Below are positions 7,925-15,540 of a DNA stretch of 40,752 nucleotides, one piece after another. Both the position numbers and the translations under genes were made by a program. Location: contig NZ_RHHM01000024.1 of the NCBI RefSeq assembly GCF_003846135.1, forward strand, positions 1-40,752. The letters run 5' to 3'. Under the pieces are notes generated by a model. That model was not told where the DNA came from. It worked only from the letters and a program-made list of their open reading frames with translations, and made no database searches. Every line of letters begins with the position of its first letter. Position 1 is the first letter of the stretch. The DNA is from Erwinia psidii. Its GTDB lineage: Bacteria > Pseudomonadota > Gammaproteobacteria > Enterobacterales > Enterobacteriaceae.

Positions 7925-9163
7925 ATGACGCTGCCTGCGGACAGCCTGATAGCGTTTACGCTGGAAAAAATGAATGCCCGTCTGGCGGCAAATCCGCTGC
8001 GCGATGACGGACGGGTACGCAGCGGCCTGCTGTTTACGGGGAACATGCATGATGCCATCCCCCGAAGGCTGTTGCTGGATCCGCGGCTTTCCCCCCTTGA
8101 TAAGATGGGCTGGATGATGATCCGCCTGTATGCGCAGAATAATGAAGGCGCGATATTCCCCAGTTATGATGAGCTGCAACTGCAACTGGCTTCCCCGGGT
8201 AAAGGTAAAGCCTCCCGTGAAACCGTCAGCCGGGTGTTGCTGATGCTACGAATAACCGGCTGGCTTAGCCTGTGTAAGCGGGTTCGCGATGATAAAGGGC
8301 GGGTTCGCGGTAATATCTATGCACAACATGACGAGCCCCTGACTTTCCGGGATGCAGAATCACTGGATCCGCGTTTTCTCGATGTTGTTGCCGATGCCTG
8401 CCTGAGTAAAAACCGGACGGTCAGTCAGACCGCCCGGGATGTGCTGGACGAGATTAAAACCGATCCCACAATGCGGCACTACCATAGCCACCTGTCTCTT
8501 CTTGAAAACCGCCTGGGTCGGCCACAAAATGCCGGTCAGTTAGCCACGCGGCAGCATCCTTCATTATTAACCCCGGAACAGGGTTCGGGATCCGAACTCA
8601 GTGTAAATAGAACAATAAATGACCATTGCGAGCTGAGTACGGAAACCGAACTCAGTCAGGATCCGGAGCGAATAATACAGAGTTCGGAATCCGAACTGCC
8701 AGTAAAATCAGGGGATTGCCACAGAGTTCAGAAACCGAACCATTACGTACGTAGTTTCACACACAGTGTGAATAAAAAAACGTACGTGGACAATCCGGTT
8801 GTGTTGCCTGATGCGCTGAAAGCTGTGGTGTCGCAGGAAGACCAGGCGATGCTGATTCGCCAGCTTCAGGCCCTTCCTGAAGAGCAGGCACAACAGGTCC
8901 TGTTTACCCTGCAGAATCTGATGGCCAGGCAGCGAGTGGACAACCCGCTCGGCTGGATGCTGGCGGTGATGAAAAAAGCCCGGGAGGGGACTTTCAGACC
9001 CGTTAAGCAACCGCAACCGGTTCAGCCGGAGACTCAGACGCGACCATGCCGACCTGAACAACAGCCGTTTTCCGCGCCTCCGCGACCTGCGGCAGCTTCT
9101 GAAGAGCAGGTCAGGAATTACGTCACCAGTCTCCGGGAACAACTGAGACATAATACCCGATGA
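7925..9163 (+). CDS. STY4528-family island replication protein
   Basis: 412-aa protein of the family annotated as STY4528-type pathogenicity island replication protein. The N-terminal half reads as a winged-helix DNA-binding domain (LDPRLSPLDKMGWMMIRLYA, then SPGKGKASRETVSRVLLMLR and TGWLSLCKRV). Residues 200-300 are a low-complexity linker with repeated (S/T)E(S/T)EL motifs. The C-terminal part (ALPEEQAQQVLFTLQNLMAR, then NPLGWMLAVM) resembles a helicase-loader or initiator tail. It is preceded by GGAAGAGG. The gene is followed immediately by 36-bp direct repeats, the layout of a plasmid initiator and its iterons, which supports a role as origin-binding initiator. Confidence 0.85.
   Translation: MTLPADSLIAFTLEKMNARLAANPLRDDGRVRSGLLFTGNMHDAIPRRLLLDPRLSPLDKMGWMMIRLYAQNNEGAIFPSYDELQLQLASPGKGKASRETVSRVLLMLRITGWLSLCKRVRDDKGRVRGNIYAQHDEPLTFRDAESLDPRFLDVVADACLSKNRTVSQTARDVLDEIKTDPTMRHYHSHLSLLENRLGRPQNAGQLATRQHPSLLTPEQGSGSELSVNRTINDHCELSTETELSQDPERIIQSSESELPVKSGDCHRVQKPNHYVRSFTHSVNKKTYVDNPVVLPDALKAVVSQEDQAMLIRQLQALPEEQAQQVLFTLQNLMARQRVDNPLGWMLAVMKKAREGTFRPVKQPQPVQPETQTRPCRPEQQPFSAPPRPAAASEEQVRNYVTSLREQLRHNTR
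8583..8787. repeat. Cluster of palindromes inside the replication gene
   Basis: Four imperfect copies of a palindrome of form GAGTTCGGNNTCCGAACTC occur at 8583-8597 (GTTCGGGATCCGAAC), 8635-8653, 8680-8698 and 8724-8741, centred about 44-54 bases apart. Next to them is a nested arrangement: ACGTACGT at 8745-8752, TTCACAC/GTGTGAA around ACA at 8756-8772, and ACGTACGT again at 8780-8787. TGTGAATAA at 8767-8775 fits the DnaA-box consensus on the other strand. All lie in the disordered linker part of the coding sequence. They may be operators, parS-like sites or part of the origin. Confidence 0.6.
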
Positions 9164-9428
9164 TTAAAAAGTGTATGGTGCTGGCACTGCCATCAGTGGT
9201 TAAAAAGTGTACGGTGTTGCCCCGGGCAACAGCGGTTAAAAAGTGTACGGTGTTGCCCCGGGCAACAGTGGTTAAAAATTGTACGGTGTTGCCCCGAGCA
9301 ACAGTGGTTAAAAAGTGTGCGGTGTTGCCCCGGGCAACAGTGGTTAAAAAGTGCACGGTGTTGCCCCGGGCAACAGTAGTTAAAAAGTGTACGGTGTTGG
9401 CACTGCCAACAGTGGTTGAAAAGTGTTC
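9163..9428. repeat. Seven 36-bp direct repeats, candidate iterons / oriV
   Basis: Units start at 9163, 9199, 9235, 9271, 9307, 9343 and 9379, each exactly 36 bases, with a partial eighth at 9415. The core is GTTAAAAAGTGTACGGTG followed by TTGCCCCGGGCAACAGTG. Units 2-6 contain a small hairpin TGTTGCC-CCG-GGCAACA (unit 4 has one base changed); units 1 and 7 instead have a GCACTGCC variant. There are no spacers, so it is not CRISPR. Lying directly after a replication gene, the tract looks like initiator-binding iterons. Because 36 is a multiple of three, both strands stay open through it; an ORF at 9160-9450 overlaps the replication stop by ATGA but is probably incidental. Confidence 0.85.
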
Positions 9429-9555
9429 TTCATTCATGGGTAATGGATAAATCAAAATTTCAACACCCGGCGATCTGGTTTTCAATTGTCGAGTCTCCTC
9501 TTGCTGAGGACTATCTCAATCCTGACTGAGATATCGCAACAGCAAGGGGCTATAT
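9429..9555. other. Leader between repeats and PFL_4669 gene
   Basis: An A/T-rich patch (taatggataaatcaaaattt) directly follows the repeats and could be the strand-opening region of an origin. TATCTCA (9512-9518) and TGAGATA (9527-9533) form a 7-bp stem with an 8-base loop ahead of the next gene. No T run follows. Confidence 0.35.
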
Positions 9556-10311
9556 ATGGAAAAGGGTAAAAAGAACGCGGATGCTAAGGTCGGTAATGAA
9601 GCATCTTCACCGCGGGCAGGCGCACTACAGTCCGCGCTTTCGGTGGAACTTCATACTCACTATGCCATCAGATTATGGGAAGGGCGTAAGCAAAGTGACA
9701 GTAATTCCCGTAGTCCCCATGAGAAAAAGCGGCCTGAAATCATTAGTATGCCAAAGGCCATTCAGCGTGCCGGGGTGGCTTCACGGGATTCAGCAGCAGA
9801 TAACCCTTATGCTGATATGGTACTGGTGAAGCTGGAAACCACGATTAATAGTGCTTCCACTAAGATCGGTAAGATAGTGAATGAGCTGGATGTGATCCTG
9901 ACAGCGGTTCCCAAAGGAATAACGCTTTCTGATATTGCGTCTGCGCATCCTCTGAATATCAGCGTTTACAGTCGTTCCCCCCTGGGGTACCGGTGCGTAT
10001 GGCTGCTGGTTGGTTATGACCAACTGGCAATGAAAGCGTTTCAGGCTTTCCATTATGGGCTGATTTCACGCGCTCAGCGCGATCAGTATCTCAACAGAGG
10101 CGGACATGCTGTCAGACAGGTTTATGGGGCTATTCAGCCTTATTACACCGTGGCGGTTAACCGAAGCGATATTATTAATCTGACCGCCCGCGGGAAAGAA
10201 GCCCTGGCGCGGTTGGGTGAACCCGATCCCGATATTTTCTCCGGTAAAAAGCGATCTTCTTTTTCATCGCCTCTGCGGGAACACTTTGTTCGCCAGAGCG
10301 AAAAGAGCTGA
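9556..10311 (+). CDS. ICE protein, PFL_4669 family
   Basis: 251-aa protein of the integrating conjugative element family PFL_4669 (TIGR03761, from memory). Recognisable parts are LHTHYAIRLWEGRK (52-65), RPEIISMPKAIQRAG (81-95), DNPYADMVLVKLE (102-114) and RAQRDQYLNRGGHAVRQVYG (about 182-201). There is no signal peptide or membrane segment. The family always sits among ICE replication genes, here between the candidate iterons and topB, but its biochemical role is not known. It ends 15 bases before topB and shares its direction, so they are probably co-transcribed. Confidence 0.88.
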   Translation: MEKGKKNADAKVGNEASSPRAGALQSALSVELHTHYAIRLWEGRKQSDSNSRSPHEKKRPEIISMPKAIQRAGVASRDSAADNPYADMVLVKLETTINSASTKIGKIVNELDVILTAVPKGITLSDIASAHPLNISVYSRSPLGYRCVWLLVGYDQLAMKAFQAFHYGLISRAQRDQYLNRGGHAVRQVYGAIQPYYTVAVNRSDIINLTARGKEALARLGEPDPDIFSGKKRSSFSSPLREHFVRQSEKS

Positions 10312-10326
10312 GAGGGGAGGTGAGAC

Positions 10327-12357
10327 ATGCAGCTTTATCTGTGTGAGAAACCGTCTCAGGCGAAAGATATTGCGCGGGTTCTCGGCATCAGCAAACGGGG
10401 ACAGGGATTTATCAGCGGTGGCAATATCACCGTCACCTGGGCCATCGGCCATCTGCTGGAGCAGGCCAGCCCGGATGCTTATGGCGAGCAGTTTGGTAAA
10501 CCCTGGCGGGCCGATGTGCTTCCGGTTTTACCTGATAGCTGGAAAATGGTGGTCAAACCCCAGACCCGGGATCAGTTCACGGTTATCAGTAAGCTGCTGA
10601 AGCAGGCCGGAGAGGTGATCATTGCCACCGATGCTGACCGGGAAGGTGAGGTTATCGCCCGTGAGCTGCTGGCGTATTGCGGATATCGTGGCGCGGTACG
10701 TCGGCTGTGGTTATCCGCGCTGGACGAAGCCAGCGTCCGTGAGGCTCTGGCCGGTATTCTCCCCGGGGAAAAAACGGCAAAACTGTATGATGCAGGGCTG
10801 GGGCGTAGTAGGGCGGACTGGCTCATCGGCATGAATCTGACCCGTTTGTATACTTTGATAGCTCGTGAATCCGGTGTTTCCGACGTGTTGTCCGTTGGTC
10901 GGGTTCAGACGCCGACGCTGGCGATAGTGGTTAACCGTGATAAGGAAATCGCTGATTTTGTCCCGGTCCCCTGGTGGCAGGTGCCGGCTCTGCTTGAGAA
11001 AGATGGCGTGCGCTTCAGGGCGACCTGGCAGGCGGCGGCGCAGTACTGCGATGACGAAAAGCGCTGCGTGAATAAGCAGGCGGCGAACGCTGTCGGACAA
11101 CTCTGTCAGCAGCAGAAAGGTGCAACAGTACTGGAAGTGAGTCAAAAGCGTGATAAAACACCGGCTCCGCTTTGCTTCGATCTGGGAACGCTGCAGCTGG
11201 TTTGCTCCCGTAAATTCGGGATGAGGGCCAAAGAGACGCTGGCTGTCGCCCAGTCATTATATGAGACGCACAAAGCGACGACCTATCCGCGGACCGACTG
11301 TGGTTATCTTCCGACATCAATGCAGAAGGAAATACTGGAAGTAATGGGCTCTGTTGCCAAATCCGATCCGTCAGTGGCACCGGTGCTGGCTCAACTGGAC
11401 CGCGGGTTTGTCTCCCGGGTCTGGAATGATAAAAAAATCACGGCACACCATGCCATTATTCCTACACGTCAGGCATTTGACCTCTCGCGCCTCAGTGCGG
11501 ATGAGCTGAAGGTTTATCAGCTTATTCGACAGCATTATTTTGCCCAGTTCCTGCCGCTGCAGGAGTCTGATGTGACCGATGCTTCTTTTAATATCGGCGG
11601 CCAGCTGTTCCTGGCCAGGGGGAAAGTCAATGTTATAACGGGCTGGACGTGTTTGTTTCAGAAAGATATTCAGGAAGATCCGCCTGAGGATGATGATATG
11701 GCGTTGCCAGCTCTGAACAAAGGTGACAGTTGTATCGTAAATGGCGCCAGTGTCGGGGATAAGGTCACCAGCCCACCAAAACCCTTTACCGAGGGCACGC
11801 TGATTGCCGCGATGAAAAATGCTGCCAGTTTCGTCAGCGATCCGAAGCTGAAAAAAGTGCTGCGTGATAATGCGGGACTGGGAACCGAAGCGACCCGGGC
11901 CGGGGTACTGGAGACACTTTTCTCCCGTCATTACCTGGAGAAAAAAGGCAAACATATCCACGCCACGTTGCTGGCCAGGGAACTGATAGCGGCGTTGCCT
12001 GAAACGCTGACCAGCCCCGGTATGACCGCGCTGTGGGAACAGGCGCTTGACGATATTGCTCAGGGAAAAATGTCGCTGGACACCTTTATGCAAAAACAGC
12101 TGCAGTGGACCCGTCATCTGGTTGACAAAGGGCGATCTGATACAGTGAAAATTACCGCGCCTGTGACGCCTCCCTGCCCGCTCTGTAAGGGCCTGACCCG
12201 CAAGCGTAAGGGAAAAAACGGAGACTTCTGGGGATGTATTCGTTATCCAGAATGTAACGGTATTGTTGCTGGGAAAAGCGGCGGAAAGGGGCGGAAAACT
12301 ATTCGGGGCAAAAAAACGGCAGCAAAGACGAAAGCGGAATTCTCAGCACCGCAATAA
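10327..12357 (+). CDS. topB: DNA topoisomerase III (type IA)
   Basis: Type IA topoisomerase that cuts one strand and passes another, used to decatenate replicating or transferring DNA. The Toprim domain is N-terminal (YLCEKPSQAKDIARVLG, and IATDADREGEVIARELL with the metal-binding acids). The active-site tyrosine is Tyr320 in TYPRTD. The C-terminus has a zinc-ribbon (CPLCKG at about 617-622, then WGCIRYPECNG) and a basic tail (KGRKTIRGKKTAAKTK). At 676 aa it slightly exceeds chromosomal TopB (about 650 aa). AGGGGAGG precedes the ATG. TopB is a constant member of this ICE type, between PFL_4669 and the STY4534/ssb genes. Confidence 0.95.
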   Translation: MQLYLCEKPSQAKDIARVLGISKRGQGFISGGNITVTWAIGHLLEQASPDAYGEQFGKPWRADVLPVLPDSWKMVVKPQTRDQFTVISKLLKQAGEVIIATDADREGEVIARELLAYCGYRGAVRRLWLSALDEASVREALAGILPGEKTAKLYDAGLGRSRADWLIGMNLTRLYTLIARESGVSDVLSVGRVQTPTLAIVVNRDKEIADFVPVPWWQVPALLEKDGVRFRATWQAAAQYCDDEKRCVNKQAANAVGQLCQQQKGATVLEVSQKRDKTPAPLCFDLGTLQLVCSRKFGMRAKETLAVAQSLYETHKATTYPRTDCGYLPTSMQKEILEVMGSVAKSDPSVAPVLAQLDRGFVSRVWNDKKITAHHAIIPTRQAFDLSRLSADELKVYQLIRQHYFAQFLPLQESDVTDASFNIGGQLFLARGKVNVITGWTCLFQKDIQEDPPEDDDMALPALNKGDSCIVNGASVGDKVTSPPKPFTEGTLIAAMKNAASFVSDPKLKKVLRDNAGLGTEATRAGVLETLFSRHYLEKKGKHIHATLLARELIAALPETLTSPGMTALWEQALDDIAQGKMSLDTFMQKQLQWTRHLVDKGRSDTVKITAPVTPPCPLCKGLTRKRKGKNGDFWGCIRYPECNGIVAGKSGGKGRKTIRGKKTAAKTKAEFSAPQ

Positions 12358-12629
12358 TGGTTTTGGGTACACTAGGGCAGTAAGTTCTGCTATTGTAAAC
12401 CCGCTTTGATGCAAAGGTACCCCGCAGGCTACGGGGCTGTTACGGACTTTAACGGGGTCTGATGATAGCCTGGCCCGGCAGGCAGTGAATTGTACGTTCC
12501 GACTGGCCTGCAAGACGTATGCACTCCGTGAAAACCGCGTCGGGATAATGTCCTTAATCCCCGGAGAATGATGAGACACCGCAGGTTCTGGTACTGGCCA
12601 TAAGGGCGTCGGCAACGGCGCCTTTTTTT
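12358..12629 (+). ncRNA. Candidate structured RNA ending in intrinsic terminator
   Basis: About 245 bases after topB lack a convincing gene but contain several helices: CCCCG/CGGGG (12420-12424 with 12432-12436), GCAGGC/GCCTGC (12478-12483 with 12506-12511, extended by AGT/ACT across a bulge) and GGGAT/ATCCC (12542-12546 with 12557-12561). The stretch ends in a strong terminator at 12604-12629. It could be a stable small RNA, a structured 3' UTR of topB or a cis-regulator. I see no clear promoter and recognise no known RNA family, so this is a candidate only. Confidence 0.35.
12604..12629 (+). terminator. Intrinsic terminator after topB region
   Basis: GGCGTCG pairs with CGGCGCC (one G-U) around a GCAA tetraloop, followed by seven T. 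It closes transcription from the topB side before the next operon. Confidence 0.85.
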
Positions 12630-13005
12630 ATTCTGCAACTCGCAGCAGCACCTCCTCTGGTTTCAGGTTGACATTCTCGCCGGGCAGTTTAATGATGGTC
12701 GTGCTTAATTGTCGTGTTTACGACCACCAATGTTTCAGCGGTCTGTGAGAAACGCCTTCGGGTGGCTGCAAAAGAATTCTCCCGCAGCCTGAAAGGGAGA
12801 GCATATTGAATGTGGTACATCTGCACACCTTTGAAAGCAGATATCGCCAGTACAAGCGCACTATGACGCGGCGATGAAGGTTTCTTAATGACTCACCAGA
12901 CAGTCGGAATTTAGCTAATTCTGACTCCCCGACGGGAAAAACACTCCCGTCCGGGCAGATGTTTTCTCCGTCGTATCTTATTTTTACCTCCATGGAGAAA
13001 ACATC
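12630..13005 (+). promoter_or_regulatory. Leader and probable promoter region of STY4534/ssb operon
   Basis: There is no supported gene in these 376 bases. TTGACA at 12668-12673, followed 16 bases on by TAATGA, is a possible promoter. GGTCGT/ACGACC (12697-12702 with 12721-12726) and GACGGGA/TCCCGTC (12931-12937 with 12945-12951) can form hairpins in the leader. The stretch GGGTGG-N13-CTCCCGCAGCCTGA at 12760-12792 recurs in another leader at 24209-24240. The region ends with ATGGAGAAAACATC just before the start codon at 13006. Confidence 0.4.
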
Positions 13006-13470
13006 ATGTCTGTAAATAATCCTGCTTCCGGCAAAACGGAATATTTCAACCTGACCATTAAAGGTCTGGGGTATCTCAGCAATATTCGCCAGGTCAATCT
13101 TCAGAACGGCTCTTTTCTCAGTTGCGTGATTAACGCACTGAGTGGTCCGACGGATAACCCGGTATATGTTCGCTTTGATGTTTCCGTTGCCGGCAAAGAA
13201 GCGACCAGTCTGATTGGCCGCTGCCAGAAAGCCGTTGATGAGGATAAAAAAGTCCTTATCGGCTTCACCTTAAGTAATCCGTCCACGGATATCTTTACGC
13301 TTAACAAAGGCGATCATGCCGGCGAGCAGCGTGTCAGCCTGAAAGCCCGCTTAATAAAAGTGGACTGGATAAAAATAGGCCAGGATATGGTTTATAAAAC
13401 TGAAAAACCGGACTCCATACCGCCTCAGAATGGTTCTGCTCAGCCCGAATACGCTGAAAATTCTTTCTGA
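13006..13470 (+). CDS. STY4534-family ICE replication protein (DUF3577)
   Basis: 154-aa soluble protein of the DUF3577 / STY4534 family found beside ssb in SPI-7-like ICEs. Conserved pieces are KTEYFNLTIKGLGYLSNIRQV (about 10-30), VYVRFDVSVAGKEA (about 52-65) and KVLIGFTLSNPSTDIFTLN (about 82-100). The beta-rich pattern would suit an OB-like single-strand-binding fold, but that is inference. GGAGAAAACATC provides the ribosome binding site. The next two genes start after very similar leaders (AAGGAAACACATC, AGGAGAAAGCATC), suggesting coordinated translation. Confidence 0.85.
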   Translation: MSVNNPASGKTEYFNLTIKGLGYLSNIRQVNLQNGSFLSCVINALSGPTDNPVYVRFDVSVAGKEATSLIGRCQKAVDEDKKVLIGFTLSNPSTDIFTLNKGDHAGEQRVSLKARLIKVDWIKIGQDMVYKTEKPDSIPPQNGSAQPEYAENSF

Positions 13471-13485
13471 GTTATTTTTACCCTC

Positions 13486-13527
13486 ACCTCCCTGAATAAC
13501 GGACCTTCCTTCAGGGAGGTCTGTTTT
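13486..13527 (+). terminator. Stem-loop terminator or attenuator after STY4534 gene
   Basis: ACCTCCCTGAA (13486-13496) pairs perfectly with TTCAGGGAGGT (13510-13520) across 13 bases and is followed by CTGTTTTCTTT. The T run is interrupted, so it may be a partial terminator that lowers expression of the downstream genes relative to the STY4534-type gene. Confidence 0.7.
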
Positions 13528-13547
13528 CTTTATTAAGGAAACACATC

Positions 13548-13751
13548 ATGAATAATTCAACAGGAATTCTGGCAGCAGAGTCCGGCTTTACTTTACCTTT
13601 ACAGGTGCTCAAAAGCGGTCGCGGTTATTATATCGGTACGGCAAATCATGAGGGGCCTGTTTCCCGTGAGTCTGAAGAATACTTCAGCACCCATAAAAAA
13701 GCGGTTCAGGCGTTCACCACTGGTGCCTGGACTCAACGTGAGTGGGCATAA
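13548..13751 (+). CDS. Small hypothetical protein (67 aa)
   Basis: 67-aa protein (MNNSTGILAAESGFTLPLQV...), soluble, with no motif I recognise. The central part RGYYIGTANHEGPVSRESEE resembles small proteins that accompany ssb genes on plasmids and ICEs. A good ribosome binding site (AAGGA) and tight placement 12 bases before ssb support it as a real gene. The function is unknown. Confidence 0.7.
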   Translation: MNNSTGILAAESGFTLPLQVLKSGRGYYIGTANHEGPVSRESEEYFSTHKKAVQAFTTGAWTQREWA

Positions 13752-13763
13752 GGAGAAAGCATC

Positions 13764-14309
13764 ATGGCTTCACGTGGAATTAACAAAGTCATTCTGGTTG
13801 GAAATTTAGGCCAGGATCCCGAAGTGCGCTATATGCCCAACAGTAACGCTGTGACCACGCTGTCGATCGCGACTTCAGAGAGTTGGCGCGATAAGCAAAC
13901 CGGCGAAATGAAAGAGCAGACCGAATGGCACCGTGTTGTGCTGTTCGGCAAACTGGCGGAAGTGGCCAGCGAATATCTGCGTAAAGGCTCACAGGTGTAT
14001 ATTGAAGGCCAGTTACGTACCCGTAAATGGCAGGATCAGCATGGCCAGGATCGTTATTCTACCGAAGTGGTGGTCAACGTGAACGGTAGCATGCAGATGC
14101 TGGGGAGTCGTCAGCAGTCGGGGAGCACCTCCTCTCAACACCAGGGATGGGGACAACCTCAGCAACCTGTATCAAGTGGCCAGCCACCTCAGGTTGGGCC
14201 GTCGTCATCCGGAAGCTCTGCTGCCGGCATGCCGATGGATTTTGACGATGACATCCCGTTCATTGGGTGTGGTTATGGCGTTAATCGCGTGACCATACAT
14301 GCAATCTGA
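13764..14309 (+). CDS. ssb: Single-stranded DNA-binding protein
   Basis: OB-fold SSB that coats single strands during replication and transfer. The N-terminal 110 residues are canonical ([20 protein letters not shown], then [21 protein letters not shown] and [13 protein letters not shown]). A Gln/Ser/Pro/Gly-rich linker follows, and then the acidic tip MDFDDDIPF (about 158-166). In ordinary SSBs the chain ends at this Phe; here 15 more residues follow ([15 protein letters not shown]), so the partner-binding tip is not terminal. AGGAGAAAG lies in front of the ATG. Confidence 0.95.
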   Translation: MASRGINKVILVGNLGQDPEVRYMPNSNAVTTLSIATSESWRDKQTGEMKEQTEWHRVVLFGKLAEVASEYLRKGSQVYIEGQLRTRKWQDQHGQDRYSTEVVVNVNGSMQMLGSRQQSGSTSSQHQGWGQPQQPVSSGQPPQVGPSSSGSSAAGMPMDFDDDIPFIGCGYGVNRVTIHAI

Positions 14310-14322
14310 CAGGGAGAATATT

Positions 14323-14559
14323 GTGCCTACAGTATTAAGGATCGGCGCTTATCGATTCTACTTTTACAGCCATGAACCGAATGAACCGGCGCATGTCCAT
14401 ATTGATAAAGGCAATGCAACCGCTAAAATATGGTTACATGATATCAGTGTCGCGCGTAGTGTGGGATTTGCTTCACACGAGCTTCGTGAATTACAACGTC
14501 TGGTTAAAGAATATCAGATAACACTCCGGGAGGCCTGGGATGCTTACTTTACAAAGTGA
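14323..14559 (+). CDS. DUF4160 domain protein, possible toxin-antitoxin partner
   Basis: 78-aa protein of the DUF4160 type: PTVLRIGAYRFYFYSHEPNE at the start, then PAHVHIDKGNATAKIWL and SHELRELQRLVKE. GTG 14323 is chosen because AGGGAG lies 7 bases upstream and the family normally begins MPTVLRI. DUF4160 genes are commonly paired with DUF2442 genes, as here with a 20-base overlap, and are widely suspected to be a toxin-antitoxin-like module. No experiment known to me fixes the role of this pair. Confidence 0.88.
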   Translation: MPTVLRIGAYRFYFYSHEPNEPAHVHIDKGNATAKIWLHDISVARSVGFASHELRELQRLVKEYQITLREAWDAYFTK

Positions 14560-14803
14560 GAATGATATTCGCGTAATGAATGTCTGTATTGATGATGATC
14601 GCCTGACGGTTGATCTCATGGATGGACGCAGTATCTCTGTTCCCGTTGCCTGGTTCCCGCGTCTTGCTGCTGGTACTGCTGAGCAGCGACAAAACTGGGA
14701 GCTGTGTGGTGCTGGCTATGGTATCCACTGGCCTGAACTGGATGAGGACCTGAGTACCGAAGGGCTGCTTCGTGGTGCTAAAGGTGCGATTCCACGACAC
14801 TGA
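14540..14803 (+). CDS. DUF2442 domain protein, possible toxin-antitoxin partner
   Basis: 87-aa protein with the DUF2442 pattern: VCIDDDRLTVDLMDGRSISV, then PVAWFPRLAAGTAEQRQNWE and YGIHWPELDEDLSTEGLLRG. It overlaps the DUF4160 gene by 20 bases, so both are made from one message. In such pairs the DUF2442 partner is often taken to be the antitoxin or DNA-binding half. The cassette ends in a strong terminator, which makes it look like a self-contained stability insert behind ssb. Confidence 0.88.
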   Translation: MLTLQSENDIRVMNVCIDDDRLTVDLMDGRSISVPVAWFPRLAAGTAEQRQNWELCGAGYGIHWPELDEDLSTEGLLRGAKGAIPRH

Positions 14804-14824
14804 CAGGTGTAATTTGACAAACAG

Positions 14825-14854
14825 AACGCTGACCTTCCGGTCGGCGTTTTTTTT
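14825..14854 (+). terminator. Intrinsic terminator after DUF2442 gene
   Basis: AACGCTGACC pairs with GGTCGGCGTT (one G-U) around TTCC and runs into eight T. It separates the ssb cluster from the PilL-like operon. Confidence 0.92.
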
Positions 14855-14943
14855 CATCTGTGGAAAATCAGTTGTTAATTGAGTGAATGTGGGGGGATTT
14901 CGCACAGTGAGGCCTGTTCTGTCACTGTAAAGGAAACCCCTGG

Positions 14944-15540
14944 ATGAAATTTCATTCCCGTTGTAAAACCCTTACCGCTGTTCTGCCTCTGTTTTTACTG
15001 GCCGGCTGTTCCTCTTCAACTCAGAAACTACAGCAGCGTGATGCTGCTGCGCCCACGCCTTCCGTGGCTGTCACCCGCAATGTTCAGACCGTTGCGCCTG
15101 ATGAATATGCCAGAACGCCGGAGGTGGTGCGTTATGACCGTTATCTGCTGGTCAGCACGGATCCGATGGCCGTCCAGCGCGATCCGCTGTCGCAGATTAT
15201 TGATATTCGTATCCCGTCATCCCTGCATCCGACAGTGGCGGATGCCCTGCGCTATACCCTGAAGCAGTCCGGCTATTCACTTTGCGCCACGGGACCGGCA
15301 AACGGCGTACTGTACCGCCAGCCACTGCCGGCCGTGCAGTATCAGTTGGGGCCCATGCGCCTGCGCACCGCTCTGCAGGTGATGGCCGGCCCTGCCTGGC
15401 AACTGGAGGTTGATGATGTTCAGCGCGTGGTCTGCCACAGTCTGCGTGACGGGTATCAGTTACCGGCCAGCCAGTTACCGACAGTCCAGACTCCCCGAAA
15501 GGCCCCGGCCCCGGCTAAGGGAGGGTTTCTGAAAAAATGA
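14944..15540 (+). CDS. pilL: PilL-like ICE lipoprotein
   Basis: 198-aa exported lipoprotein of the PFGI-1-type PilL N-terminal family (TIGR03748 from memory). The signal peptide MKFHSRCKTLTAVLPLFLLAGC ends in lipobox LLAGC (Cys22). The mature part has YDRYLLVSTDPMAVQRDPLS, then IIDIRIPSSLHPTVADALRY and SGYSLC, the STN/secretin-like pattern of the family. A Pro/Ala/Lys tail closes it. It is first in the transfer operon and overlaps the next gene by ATGA. In relatives a type IVB pilus operon can precede or follow; none is present here. Confidence 0.85.
   Translation: MKFHSRCKTLTAVLPLFLLAGCSSSTQKLQQRDAAAPTPSVAVTRNVQTVAPDEYARTPEVVRYDRYLLVSTDPMAVQRDPLSQIIDIRIPSSLHPTVADALRYTLKQSGYSLCATGPANGVLYRQPLPAVQYQLGPMRLRTALQVMAGPAWQLEVDDVQRVVCHSLRDGYQLPASQLPTVQTPRKAPAPAKGGFLKK

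Noticed and set aside
9163..9428. CRISPR array
   Set aside because: The 36-bp units follow each other without unique spacers, and no cas gene is in the window. The layout fits iterons.
9123..9485. Repeat-protein genes on both strands over the 36-bp repeats
   Set aside because: The period is a multiple of three, so every frame lacking a stop in one unit stays open. The Lys/Cys-rich product of the plus frame has no signal peptide or clear fold, although its ATG overlaps the replication stop.
12343..12993. Two minus-strand ORFs of about 90 codons after topB
   Set aside because: They cross the terminator and hairpins, lack ribosome binding sites, and their products look like random reverse translations rich in Ser, Arg and Pro.
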